64,000 nt of DNA from Ostrinia nubilalis (GCF_963855985.1 NC_087110.1:6067001-6131000); one strand, 5' to 3'; positions 22,701 through 32,224 are shown, counted from the stretch's first letter. Notes: a model not told the origin generated them from the letters alone. A program made the numbers and translations.

Positions 22701-23088
22701 TGTTGATTCTGTTTTGTTTTGGGTTTTTTCTTAATTTTTTGAAAATGGTAGCGTTTGTCAATAGACAGTATGTTTGTGGTCTGTTTAGGTACTTGTAGCC
22801 AGTGCGAATTTAAAGAAAATACCATCTGGGGCCAGCGTCAACAATTAAAAGTTGTCAATTAAAAAGCCCGCGAATGTTAAAGCCGCTCTGTTGATTCTGT
22901 TTTGTTTTAGGTTTTTTCTTAATTTTTGATAATGGTAGCGTTTTATCTCTTTGTATCTGACCAGTGTGAATCTTAGACAATGCGCTTCTGTGGCCAGCAT
23001 CAACATTAAAGAGTTGTCAATTAAAAAGCCCGCGAAGGATAGATAGACACACTGTTGTACTCGTATGTGGCCAGTGTGAATTTATTTT
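22701..23088. repeat. Tandem intronic repeat, about 188 bp, next to the PAI exon
   Basis: Unit 1 starts at 22701 (tgttgattctgttttgtttt), unit 2 at 22889, and a shortened third at about 23053. Shared landmarks in order are 'ttttttcttaattttt', 'atggtagcgtt', 'gccagYgygaat' and 'gttgtcaattaaaaagcccg'. The units have diverged by many small changes. On the minus strand this lies just past the splice donors of the duplicated PAI exon and has almost the same spacing (188 bp against 189 bp). Confidence 0.85.
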
Positions 23089-23171
23089 TAAGCAAGGTGT
23101 GAAAAACATTGCTCAAAAATAAAATTGAGAAAGGGTTTTGATGAGGGAATTGCCGTTTTATTTTCACTCAC

Positions 23172-23309
23172 CTTAGTCTTACTCCCGCCAATAGACCCAG
23201 GTCTATACGACCCGGTCTCGTAGAACCTCGTCAGGATCTTGGAGACACAGCCGTGTGAGACCAGCAGCTGTCTGCTGATGTCACACGGCCGCACCCCCAT
23301 GATGGCCAG
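23172..23309 (-). pseudogene. Truncated copy of the Poxn PAI exon
   Basis: A 138-bp copy of the 3' end of the first paired-domain exon, offset by 189 bp. It is open and reads [20 protein letters not shown], then [20 protein letters not shown] and GGSKTK, followed by a consensus-like GTGAGT donor. The one evident coding change is Ile to Tyr in the normally fixed GSIRPG (two adjacent base changes). The first part of the PAI subdomain ([15 protein letters not shown]) is missing, and no acceptor AG lies just upstream. The gap to the intact exon is only 51 bp. It is probably a duplication by-product and not a usable exon. Confidence 0.8.
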
Positions 23310-23360
23310 CAAGGCGAAATAAAGGTAACTTAAGTTTATATTATTTTGTCACGCTCTTAC

Positions 23361-23609
23361 CTTAGTCTTGCTCCCGCCAATGGACCCAGGTCTAATCGAC
23401 CCAGTCTCGTAGAACCTCGTCAAGATCTTGGAGACGCAGCCATGGGAGACGAGCAGCTGTCTGCTGATGTCACACGGCCGCACCCCCATGATGGCCAGTT
23501 CTACTATCCTTTTACGGACCACGTCGGGCAGGGGGCGCCCGTTCACGAAGACGCCCCCTAATTGGTTCACGCCTGCTTGCCCTGTGGACAATGAATTGAC
23601 TTTAGGCAT
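23361..23609 (-). CDS. Poxn: Pox neuro, first paired-domain exon (PAI subdomain)
   Basis: Encodes the N-terminal half of the paired domain: [20 protein letters not shown], then [20 protein letters not shown], the recognition helix region [15 protein letters not shown], and [18 protein letters not shown] at the donor (AAG/GTAAGAG, phase 0). Poxn is a Pax-family transcription factor. In Drosophila it makes sensory organs chemosensory rather than mechanosensory and acts in appendage, brain and male genital development. The start is ambiguous. An ATG at 23607-23609 gives [11 protein letters not shown], but tcattgtccacag just before GGG of TGQ is a good acceptor. In that case the exon would begin at 23581, with MP-type initiation residues in an unseen upstream exon. 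With the ATG used, the three exons give about 368 residues, close to the roughly 425 I recall for Drosophila Poxn. Confidence 0.92.
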
Positions 23610-25161
23610 CACTTATTTAGCAGAGGGTCCTTTTAAGCCTGTTTTATAACGGCGCGCGCACAGGTTTTGTCACCGTGACAGTATGTCTCTTATTTTATCT
23701 TTATAAAGATGTAAAAGAAACAGATTTATTCTTATACTATCACGGATAATACTGCCACAGCGACAAAAAAGTCACCCGTGCGCGCGTGCCTCTAGTGTAT
23801 TGAGAAAAAATACCGCGAATTTGGTTCCAGTTGCGCTCTGAGGACAAAGCTTTTTTTTCGTATCGTTCAAGCAGAGTAGAATGGGACCAATACCACTTTT
23901 CCCGTGGATAAAAAGCAACTAAGGGTCAAATATGCGAATTTCAACTTAGGAGTTGGTAGGCAGAGTGGGGAGTGTGGGCCAAATCTTCGATTGGAAATTA
24001 AATTAGATACTAAAAAGATAAAACTCACAGTGGTAACTAAATGACCACAGAATAGTGATGAATTTTCTCAGCCCTGCGGCCTAGCTAAGTGATAGAAGTG
24101 GTCCATAAAAAAACATAACTACATTATAAAAGTAATAAACATTTTTCATTGATATAATAAGTGAAAGTAGATACTGGCATGTAGCAATATGAAGTAATAA
24201 ATATAAAAAGATATTATTTAGAAACCTTATTATTGCGATTATATCAAACAAACAAATACATTATGCACACAATTATAATCCAATCCAAGATGCAAGATAA
24301 CCACCCCTGTCTTATGTCTCAATCGGAACCTCACATTGGGTTACAAATGAGTTATTTGGTTATTTGCAACGGACCGCGGTCCCACCTGCCCCATTTAGGC
24401 TAATATTTATTTGATTGCCAAATTCACGTACCCTACCTGGCAGTGTTGAATAAAAAAGTTAGTGAGTTTTGGTTCCGTATTGAAAGAAAAAGCATTGAAG
24501 ATCTCGTAGCTATTAAAATTTTCTAGCATTAAAAGTCGCATCTCAAACTAAATTTTAAAGAAATTCGTGAATCGATTCCTACCTTAGGCAATTCCATTTT
24601 TTATGTTATTTTAAATCGCGTAGCTATTTAAAATATCTTGAAATATCATATAAAGAGTATTTTTTTATTGACTGTAAATTGTAAATATTTTAGTTTGCTG
24701 ACATAGAAACTACAACAGCTTCGTAGCCCACTTTAGCTACATTCGTAGCATTTTATGTAGCAAAGTCTACGAAATTCGTGGAGCAACTAAGCTCTTCTAA
24801 AATTAAAATATAATGTGCCCCTTTTTAATAACTTGTCTATTGAATTCAACCTTACCATCAAATATTTTTGTTTGATTAAAAATGACATTTGATTTAAGTA
24901 ATTACAAGGGAAACAAAGTAGGTTCTTAAGGTGTGTCACTTTTATCCGCGGACCCCTAAATATAATTTCTTTTGCTGTGCGCGGTCTGCACAACAATTTA
25001 TTGTCTCTCCCTTAATTAAAGGTCGTGTAATAGAAAAAACACGAGTCCACGAGGCGAAAATAAGTTAGAAACCTCGTTAAATTGATTTAAGTTATTGTTT
25101 AGTCCTGTTATTTTTGTAGAATTACAAGTTAATCAAAATGTTATCGAAACTTATGTGAAAA
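23610..25161. other. Region upstream of the visible Poxn start
   Basis: On the minus strand this is either the Poxn promoter (if the ATG at 23609 is used) or another intron. A GC-rich stretch at 23645-23690 (ggcgcgcgcacagg) and a similar one near 23770-23800 could mark a promoter. No TATA box or first exon could be fixed with confidence. Confidence 0.35.
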
Positions 25162-25354
25162 TCCTAGTAATATTATAAATGAGAATGTTTTTGTGGATGT
25201 TTGTTACTCTTTCACGCAAAAAATACTGAACGGATTTTGATGGAACTTTACAGTATTATTGTTTATATAACCCAGAATAACATATAGGCTTAAATTTATG
25301 ACGAATGACGATCTGTGACAAACTAAATTTCACGCGGGTGAAGCTAAAAGCTAG
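25162..25354 (+). mobile_element. Helitron-like element, subfamily C
   Basis: Runs from TCCTAGTAATATTATAAA to AGCTAG, with 'gaacggattttgatgg', 'tatataacccagaataacat' and 'tttcacgcgggtgaagc' in between. It is nearly the same as the copy at 37947-38145. No inverted ends or target duplication. Confidence 0.75.
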
Positions 25355-26685
25355 TTACTATTAATTTAGTTCTAATTTAGGCTAAAAGTAAATAATTGCT
25401 ATGAAATTATGTAGGTTTAATATTTAATTTTTACTTCAAAAGCTTTCTAATCCAACGAATTTTATACTACATACATTTCTACTATGCTGTCAAACAAAAC
25501 TCGAGAGTGGTCAAAGTACTTTGAAAACAAATAAAACGGCAAATAGCATAATATTCTATGAAGTCTACAATTAAATGTAGTGTTTTAGTAATTCCGTTAA
25601 TTTCCCCACATAAACTGTCGTTCTAGATAGCAAAATCAATTTCCATTAATCCGTCTGTAACCCATGGCTACCGTTACCGTCCATTACGGGCCCATAAAAC
25701 AATCGGCAAACGCCGTGCGATTTATTGCCTTAATGCAATAAAATTAGCGTTCTAATTTGTTCGTAGCAATTTGCGTTTATGACGTATTCTTTAGTGCCGC
25801 ACCCGCCGGTACGCGATTTCACGCCTTTAGTCCACAAACGCTGCCGAAGCTCGGTGCAAATTGCCTTCGCTTTACGATTCTTCTTTCAGCCGATGTTGTA
25901 ATCACGGGTGCACTAATTCCAACTTTATTTATCTCACCTTTGGATTGAACTTGCGAAAGCACAGGCATGTCATTAAAGAGCTGACTCTAGATGAAGTTAA
26001 TCTGTCTCCAGACAGATGGGCTGGATAGTGCATCTTCCTAGAACCAGTTAAGATGAGAGCATGAGCTTAATCGATTCTTAGCGGCGCACTTGATTGAGGT
26101 AGCGGAATTCGGCGAATGGAAAGGGTATTCGATTGTGACGATCATTCGATTGATGTGATTAGTATCAGCTAGTGCTGCACTATAATTTAATGTAACATTT
26201 TTAACAGCTGCATTTGCTGGATGGATAGCAGTATTTTCCGAAAGGAAGGACTCTAGAAACGTGACGCACGGTCATTACGGATCATAGGTTTCTAGATTGA
26301 TTTTATGACTGTGATATAATTTGACTTTATTAGTCAGTTTTTCCCTGAAACCTTTACTCATTTAAAGGGATGTTATTCGGCGTTTCGGTCTTTTGCTAAT
26401 TTGTGTATGTTCGAGTTTCTTACAGAAAAAATGAAAAACTTTTTCTAAACAGTCATCTTATGTATTTAAAAATACCTATGTGAAAATATCAAAATCTAAA
26501 AGACCTTCATCTTGTTAGTTACTATATTTATACCACACACTTTGGCCACTTTGATACGTTCTCAGTCTTTAAAGAGCGATGCAAGAATCGACCATTTTTC
26601 AAAAACCCTTTAGCTACTGCGAAAGATCTCATTACAAGCCGGCTCGTAAACTTTGGAGCCTGACACTGAGACGAAAGTACACTCG
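25355..26685. other. Intergenic sequence, nothing recognised
   Basis: AT-rich with mixed patches. No exon, RNA gene or repeat that I can support. Confidence 0.4.
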
Positions 26686-26780
26686 ACAGCACATCAAACT
26701 GTACATTTCTGTTGCAAATTCAATCTTATAACAACTACATAAGAGACCACAGTGTAAAGCTTGATGTGCCGTTCTGCATT
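26686..26780. mobile_element. Short MITE with subterminal inverted ends
   Basis: 'cgacagcacatcaaac' on the left is inverted as 'agcttgatgtgccgttct' on the right, with mismatches. Half-copies occur at 16945 and 57343, which shows that the unit is dispersed. Confidence 0.55.
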
Positions 26781-26891
26781 TGATTTTACGCACTAGGGTT
26801 CACCACATCGCAGTAGCTATAAACTGCGCGGGAGTTGATATTTTGAACCCAATTTGAAAACTTTTTGTTGATGGTTTGCGTAGAATATTAA

Positions 26892-27009
26892 GGCTGAGTT
26901 GCACCACCTAACTTTATCGGTAGCTATAACGATAACCGGCGTAAATCGTATGGAGTTTGACAGATTTTTAACGTTTGTTAGAGTTAAACTAAAATGGTGC
27001 AACTCAACC
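26892..27009. mobile_element. Harbinger-type MITE with TAA target duplication
   Basis: The ends ggctgagttgcacca and tggtgcaactcaacc are inverted with one mismatch and flanked by TAA (26889-26891 and 27010-27012). 118 bp, non-coding. Confidence 0.75.
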
Positions 27010-27258
27010 TAAGTTCTCTTTTCCGGTACTCCCAGATTCTCATTTTGTTTTTTAAAACATCGAAATTAAATCATTAAGTTGTGGTTTTATTAAATCATTA
27101 AATCGTATGTAATTAATGTTGTGTCTTCTAAAATAAGTGTGTTAGGTAATTAGAAATTAACTTTATCATTAGATTTCTTGACTATAAAGCCTTTGTAATG
27201 TGTGTTCAATATATTAAAGGAAGAATGGAAGTTTTGATACCTTATTTTTTATACAATA

Positions 27259-27330
27259 CTAGCGGCCGCCCGCGACTTCGTACGCGTGGATCCCGTTTTA
27301 CCCCCTTAGGGGTGTAGGCCAGGAGAATAA
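27259..27330 (-). mobile_element. Truncated Helitron-like element, subfamily B
   Basis: Minus-strand 3' part only: 'ctagcggccgcccgcgactt', then 'gtacgcgtggatcccgtttt' and 'acccccttaggggt'. It ends abruptly after about 70 bp. Confidence 0.65.
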
Positions 27331-28275
27331 GACATGAAAATCAATCAAATCGGAAATAATTCTTACAAAAGGTTTTATTGTATTAATGGCTTCATTTGTT
27401 CCTCATTCATTACACTATCCTAGGTTTTCGACTTCGACGGAGTTGTGTTTGATCCCCTGATATAATTCCAATGTAGCGACCATAGAGCCTGAATCCATTC
27501 CTAATCATATTTGGTTAATATTGGTTTGTAAACCAAGGGGCCTGAAATGACTACGAAAATTACGTTTCCATGTCGATCGCACGTTTGTCGAACGATTAAA
27601 TTATAAGTTATCTCAGGGCATAAACTATGGAATCTACCGATGTCTTCATCAAGCTCAAGAACTATAATTAACAGCGAGCGCTTGTGAGAAGTTTCATGGC
27701 CTACTTCAAGCCTATATAGGAATTTATGCTCAGACATTACCGACTGATGTACAGACAGCAAATCAAGCTATGGTTTCTTATGCAGTGGTGATAAATGCTA
27801 TTTTCCAACCAAATTCATAGTCTCGTGTCATGGTTTATGTACATTTGATCTATAAACATAACGGTGGTGTTAACACATCTAACAATGTTGCCGCAGATTG
27901 GTTCACGTTTAACTTCGCAGTTTATGGTTCGAATTTCATGGAAAGACTTTAAAAACTCGAATTGCGATGCCACACCACTAATACTCTGAGGTTTACAATC
28001 GTGAGGCAGTAAACGTCGTGGTCTTCTTTTTGCCGAATATCGGTCGTATATCGCGCAGGTTATTGCGCGGTTTACAGCATGTGACTGATTTTACAACGCC
28101 GCCAATCGTGCGCAGGGGCAGCGGCTACCGGCTATCTATTAATTTTAGGTTTATCCCAGTTTACGGCGCGCCCTCCGGTCAGTACACACGGAGAGTTGAG
28201 TAATTGTTTGTTACTAGCTGACCCGGCGAACTTTGTGCCGCCCTTTTGAAAATATTAAACATTATTATGTTCTTA
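27331..28275. other. Intergenic sequence, nothing recognised
   Basis: No supported feature. A GC-richer patch at 28010-28200 has chance open frames only. Confidence 0.4.
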
Positions 28276-28499
28276 CTAGCTTTCCGTCCGCGGCTGCTTC
28301 ACCCGCGTGGAATTTTGTCTGTGACAGAAAAAAATATCGCGCGCGTCCTTGTTTAAAAAACCGGGATAAAAACTATCCTATGTCCTTTCCCGGGACTCAA
28401 ACTATCTCTATGTCTTTCATCAAAATCGGTTCATTGGTTTAGGTGTGAAAGCAAGACAGACAGACAGAGTTGTTTTCGCATTTATAATATCAGTATAGA
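28276..28499 (-). mobile_element. Helitron-like element, subfamily A (Lep1-like)
   Basis: Minus-strand TC...CTAG element closely matching 18129-18375, with the 'cccgggaaaggacatagga' core and a (GTCT)n-like run near its 5' end. Confidence 0.75.
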
Positions 28500-28504
28500 A
28501 GTAT

Positions 28505-28800
28505 AGATTAACAGTAAACGTAATTTACGCAGAATTGCTAAAATCAAGTGGCAGTGGGCGGGGCACATAGCTCGTAGAGACGATGGCCGTTGGGGCAGGA
28601 AAGTTCTCGAGTGGCGACCACGGGCTGGAAGACGTAGCGTGGGCAGGCCTCCTACTAGGTGGACCGACGATCTGGTAAAGGTCGCGGGAAGAGCCTGGAT
28701 GCGGGCAGCGCAGGACCGTTCATTGTGGAAAACCTTGGGGGAGGCCTTTGTCCAGCAGTGGACGTCATTTGGCTGAAACGAACGAAAACGAATTCTAGAT
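28505..28800 (+). mobile_element. RTE 3'-end fragment, (CGAA)n subfamily
   Basis: Plus-strand C-terminal coding block: KWQWAGHIARR, GRWGRKVLEWRPR, GRPPTRWTDDLVK-type and WRQQWTSFG-type landmarks, here partly altered. It ends in a degenerate CGAA repeat (gaaacgaacgaaaacgaa). It abuts the Helitron-like copy to its left and belongs to the same subfamily as 56084-56390. Confidence 0.75.
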
Positions 28801-28898
28801 TGATAGATCTATCGTTTAACTCAGTCAGTACTTGGGTATGGGAGCGGCACGGGAGGGGTGACATTGACATAATATTATGACGTGATAGAGCATACACT

Positions 28899-29774
28899 TG
28901 TGGCGACGCCACTACAAACTAGTGACCAACAGATGGCGCTGTCACTACTTCACTATGGCACACTCCGCCGCTCTTACAAACCTGCATCGCGGTGACGGAG
29001 TTTTAGATCCTGCCAAGTATATATAGACAAACCTAGATGGTGTAAATCGGACCTTGGTCCCCGAGCACAACACCCGCTCGGAAGGAAGCACTAACATCTA
29101 GCCTCCTTATTGTGGATGAACCTCATATCCCACATTGGTGACCCCGACGTGATTGGAACGTGACCTTCCATCCACCACCATCTTCGGCATCAGCCTCCGC
29201 CATCCTCACCATCTCCGCCACTCCGTCATCAGCTCCAGTCTTCAACAAGCCAGCATCCAGCCTTCAGGGACCATCGCAGATCGCAACCGACCTTCCTGGT
29301 TCCTCGGCAGCAAGCAACCGTCACTTCACTGGTCACGGGTACAGCTCTGGCCCAGCTCCACGCCCGACCATCGAAGACGCCTCCGCTCACTATCCCGACT
29401 CACCGTGGATAGAGCACCGCAACCTGCTCGTCTCGACTCACCGCAGACTTGAGCACACTGGCACTTGTAAGCTCATCACGCACAGACTGCTGAGCTCATC
29501 CTGACGTCATCCACCTCCGGTTCTTCCGGGGGGAGTGGTGTGGCGACGCCACTACAAACTAGTGACCAACAGATGGCGCTGTCACTACTTCACTATGGCA
29601 CACTCCGCCGCTCTTACAAACCTGCATCGCGGTGACGGAGTTTTAGATCCTGCCAAGTATATATAGACAAACCAAGATGGTGTAAATCGGACCTTGGTCC
29701 CCGAGCACAACACCCGCTCGGAAGGAAGCACTAACATCTAGCTTCCTTATTGTGGTTGAGCATCATATCCCACA
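28899..29774 (+). mobile_element. TRIM: miniature LTR retrotransposon
   Basis: Two nearly identical 236-bp direct repeats (28899-29134 and 29539-29774) begin TGTGGCGACGCCAC and end CCCACA. They are flanked by the 4-bp duplication cact (28895-28898 and 29775-29778). A primer-binding-like tggtgaccccgacgtga starts at 29136, and a purine-rich 'ggggggagtgg' precedes the right repeat. The interior is only about 404 bp. It holds open frames without reverse transcriptase, integrase or protease motifs, so the element is non-autonomous. A TATATA box in each repeat (about 29021 and 29661) is a plausible LTR promoter. Which full-length LTR element supplies the enzymes cannot be told here. Confidence 0.88.
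29135..29538 (+). other. TRIM internal region
   Basis: Contains the primer-binding-like site and a Pro/Ser-rich open frame of about 114 codons starting near 29160. The frame has no recognisable gag or enzyme motif. It is likely a chance or heavily eroded gag remnant and is not annotated as a host gene. Confidence 0.6.
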
Positions 29775-29858
29775 CACTGAAGTCTCGTTAACGTTTGACT
29801 TCTCAAAAACACCCTCCCGTGGCCGCTCCCATACCTCATTCACTGACCGGGGTAGATC

Positions 29859-29990
29859 AGTGGGTCTAGACAAAGTACAAATTATAATCGCAAAGCAGTC
29901 GAAAAGTGGTCGAAAAGCCCCTTTTTTGTATGGAGTTTTGACGGATTCGATTTTCGATTCGATCAAAAAGTGAGTTTTGTCTAGGGGGGC
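29859..29990. mobile_element. Small inverted-end element
   Basis: 'gtctagacaaa' at about 29862-29872 is inverted as 'ttttgtctagg' at about 29976-29986, around a core with an 'attcgattttcgattcgatc' palindromic run. Short and imperfect ends make this a tentative call. Confidence 0.45.
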
Positions 29991-30024
29991 AGAGGGCCTA
30001 GTGTGAGTTTATAGTTTCAAAATA

Positions 30025-30166
30025 CTGAACTGTCCTGTCCATGACATTGACAGTGGGGCGCCACCGTCAATACCGGATCGCTGGTTCCGATTTTTGCCAT
30101 GTTGGAAACCTTATAGTTGAACGATGGTAGCGCCACCCTGTCATTGAGTTTGGTGGGACAGTTCAG
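30025..30166. mobile_element. MITE, ctgaactgtcc family
   Basis: The inverted ends ctgaactgtcc and ggacagttcag enclose 'gacattgacagtggggcgcc' and 'ggtagcgcc' blocks. A very similar copy lies at 37782-37923, and the similarity extends some bases outside both ends. It is nested in a larger unit (about 29990-30340) with partial inverted edges 'agtgtgagttta' and 'taaactcacact'. Confidence 0.75.
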
Positions 30167-30466
30167 CGTGGGTCATCTATACATCAAAAGCGCTCACTAA
30201 TGAGCGCGTCAAAAAATGACATTAAATGTATGACGCATTGTACAGCGCCCCTAGCGGAAAACGTTCAAAAACTAAAATTTTCATTCATGAAATGATGTAA
30301 AAAAAAATGTAATGATGTAAACTCACACTCAGCCCACTTTAGTTGGTTGATTTGGATCTCAAATATAGCCTAGCCTTTTTTGTTATGACATAGCGTAGAC
30401 AATATAAACAAATGTCAAGTGTACAGTAATTCTGACAATGGCTGTCATAACACCCAAAAGAGAGTT

Positions 30467-30473
30467 TATATAA
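30467..30473 (+). promoter_or_regulatory. TATA-like box upstream of the small two-exon gene
   Basis: TATATAA lies 36 bp before the ATG at 30509. That spacing leaves only about 5-12 bases of 5' UTR if used in the usual way. In AT-rich DNA this may be chance. Confidence 0.3.
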
Positions 30474-30508
30474 TTTTTACAAGTGTTTTTGAATGAATAT
30501 TGTTTAAA

Positions 30509-30608
30509 ATGGATCGCTGTCGATGCCCCGAGTACGCGGAAGCTGTAAAGGGGTTAAGATTTTACACGGTGGGCACGTTGAGGCCAGATATCATTGATAA
30601 TTTTGATA
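30509..30608 (+). CDS. Small unrecognised protein, exon 1
   Basis: ATG at 30509 opens MDRCRCPEYAEAVKGLRFYT followed by VGTLRPDIIDNFD, then one base of a split codon and a consensus GTAAGT donor at 30609. The exon ends in phase 1. It joins the exon at 31139, which begins with the two remaining bases behind a tttttccag acceptor, across a 530-bp intron. The joined protein is 94 residues, basic, with Cys at 4, 6 and 84 and no evident signal peptide or membrane segment. I do not recognise the family. The start was chosen because it is the first ATG in the frame and the frame is closed just upstream. A minus-strand RTE 3'-end fragment lies inside the intron. Confidence 0.6.
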
Positions 30609-30624
30609 GTAAGTAGTTTGAACA

Positions 30625-30765
30625 TCCTCATCATCATCATCATCATTTCAGCCATAGGACGTCCTCTGTTGAACATGGCATAGACCCTCCTAATGATTTT
30701 CAGATTGTCCGGTTGTAAGTGCCTCGCATCCAGGAGCATCTGTTCTCCTTGTTACTCCCTCCCAC
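30625..30765 (-). mobile_element. RTE 3'-end fragment inside the small gene's intron
   Basis: (CAT)n at about 30629-30646, followed by 'tttcagccataggacgtcc' and degraded C-terminal RTE sequence, reading on the minus strand. It is antisense to the gene whose intron it occupies. No clean target duplication found. Confidence 0.65.
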
Positions 30766-31138
30766 AAGGAGAATAGAGAATACTGAACTCTACTGAGTTC
30801 TCTCAATTTATGTATAATAAGTATGTATTTACAAAAAAAAAGTATTTAAGTATGTTTATATCCGTTGTCTAGTACCCATAGTACAAGCTTCGCTTAGTTT
30901 GGGACTAGAAGCGCAGTGTGATATGTCTGAGGATATTTATTTATTATTTATTGTGTTCCCAGTCAAAACATAGTATTAACATGTCTCCAATTAAAATCCA
31001 GTTTACCGTCGGACTTCGCAGAGATTATAAATGCAATAGAAAATGCACTAAAGTCGCGGTGTGGTGGTTGAAATCTTTTGACTTATAACAACTTAATATT
31101 AACGTATTAATGTTCATACTCTACTCCCATTTTTCCAG

Positions 31139-31323
31139 GGACCGGTTACACAGCAGTCTGGATCAAGAACGCCATCAACCTGACCGACCTGAAGGTGTCC
31201 AAGCCTCGTGCCCTGAAGCTGATGGAAGACCACGAGCTGCCAGAGAACAGGCTCCCGAAGGAAGTCCGGAAGATCGAGCAGATGTGGTGTCCGTTCATGA
31301 CTCCTTATGTTATGAAGAATTAG
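31139..31323 (+). CDS. Small unrecognised protein, exon 2 (terminal)
   Basis: Open for 60 codons after two split-codon bases: TGYTAVWIKNAINLTDLKVS, then KPRALKLMEDHELPENRLPK, then EVRKIEQMWCPFMTPYVMKN and TAG at 31321-31323. The codons are markedly GC-richer at third positions than the surroundings (aac gcc atc aac ctg acc gac ctg), a strong coding signal. The C-terminal half is highly charged and probably helical (EVRKIEQMW). It is the best evidence that this is a real gene. I cannot assign a function. The exon could belong to a larger gene, but the exact phase match to 30509-30608 favours the two-exon model. Confidence 0.72.
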
Positions 31324-31441
31324 GCCAGAGGTTATTCAAAATCTTTTTAGGTATTTGCAATTTGAAGACTTTTTTAAAGCGCTTTTATACGTTATTTAGT
31401 ACCTAAATGTAATCCTACCAAAAATACCTATTGTTGATTGA

Positions 31442-31447
31442 AATAAA
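31442..31447 (+). terminator. Poly(A) signal AATAAA
   Basis: AATAAA 119 bp after the stop of the small two-exon gene, at a usual 3' UTR distance. Confidence 0.55.
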
Positions 31448-32058
31448 GAATACGAACAAGTTATTATTCAACCTTTATGTTATGTAATATTATTGTGCAT
31501 ATTGGTCATCCAACGCAATGCAACATTTACTACATGCAATGCAAGAGCTTTATCTGTTGTACGTGCTTTTACAGTATACATAATATTGGAAGAAACATGG
31601 GAGTCGTCACAAGTTCAAGTTAAATTAAACTCAACATTATGCACAAGTCCCATCATTCATTAACATTTCTTTGGCATAAAAGATACAAAAAGCGCAACAA
31701 TAAAACTGCGTGGGCTTACATTAAAAAATAGCAACAGACAAAATAAAAGTCATAACAATTCAAAACTAGATTCATATTTCGCACCATTCTTTATACGGCT
31801 GCCATTAAAATAAAAATCCAAATGGTACAGATTCCACGTTTTTTGTATTGATCACGTCGGTACCATCAACGGTCTCCGTGGCGAGCTCTTTTTATATTGG
31901 AATTAATCAACAATAAAACTAAATAAAAGTTTACGATATAAGATTGTAACACAGTTGTAAACACCGGAGTAGAAAATCGAATGTGATGTTTTAGATTCAT
32001 TTGATATAGACCGGGCGGTTTTGACGGTAGGCATTACGTGGATAAGACATGTAGAGTT
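31448..32058. other. Intergenic sequence, nothing recognised
   Basis: AT-rich, no supported feature. Confidence 0.4.
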
Positions 32059-32224
32059 ACACCCGTATTCATAAACGATGCTTGCTTAAGTAAAGCAGCA
32101 AATCGAACACACAGCGTTGAATAGTTTGTACCACATGAAGCAATAAAGATAGATGATGATAGCGCTCTGTGACTGGTCCACGCGCACTGTGAAGCCTCAT
32201 AGTAATTTTTGTGAATACGGGCGT
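32059..32224 (-). mobile_element. MITE, acgcccgtattcacaaa family
   Basis: Inverted ends of the type acRcccgtattcataaa and tttttgtgaatacgggcgt. Interior blocks 'gcttgcttaagtaaagcagc' and 'aaatcgaacacacagcgttg' are shared in opposite orientation with the copies at 42419-42575 and 49689-49834. Non-coding. No clear target duplication. Confidence 0.75.

Larger units (their letters stand above)
28821..29846. mobile_element. MITE interrupted by a TRIM
   Basis: The two arms, 28821-28898 and 29775-29846, form inverted ends around 'gtatgggagcggcacggga' and 'ccgctcccatac'. A continuous sibling with the same order of blocks (gacattgacat, cagagcataca, cctcccgtg, gctcccatacctca) lies at 62384-62530. The sibling shows what this locus looked like before the retroelement insertion. 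Confidence 0.75.

Noticed and set aside
22531..22761. 76-codon minus-strand frame with a Gly/Pro-rich end
   Set aside because: I could not connect it to any family, and it lies in intron 1 next to duplicated non-coding repeats. No splice signals were convincing.
31110..31406. 98-codon plus-strand frame over the small gene's second exon
   Set aside because: It is a different frame from the one with a splice acceptor, biased third positions and a phase match. It is an out-of-frame shadow.
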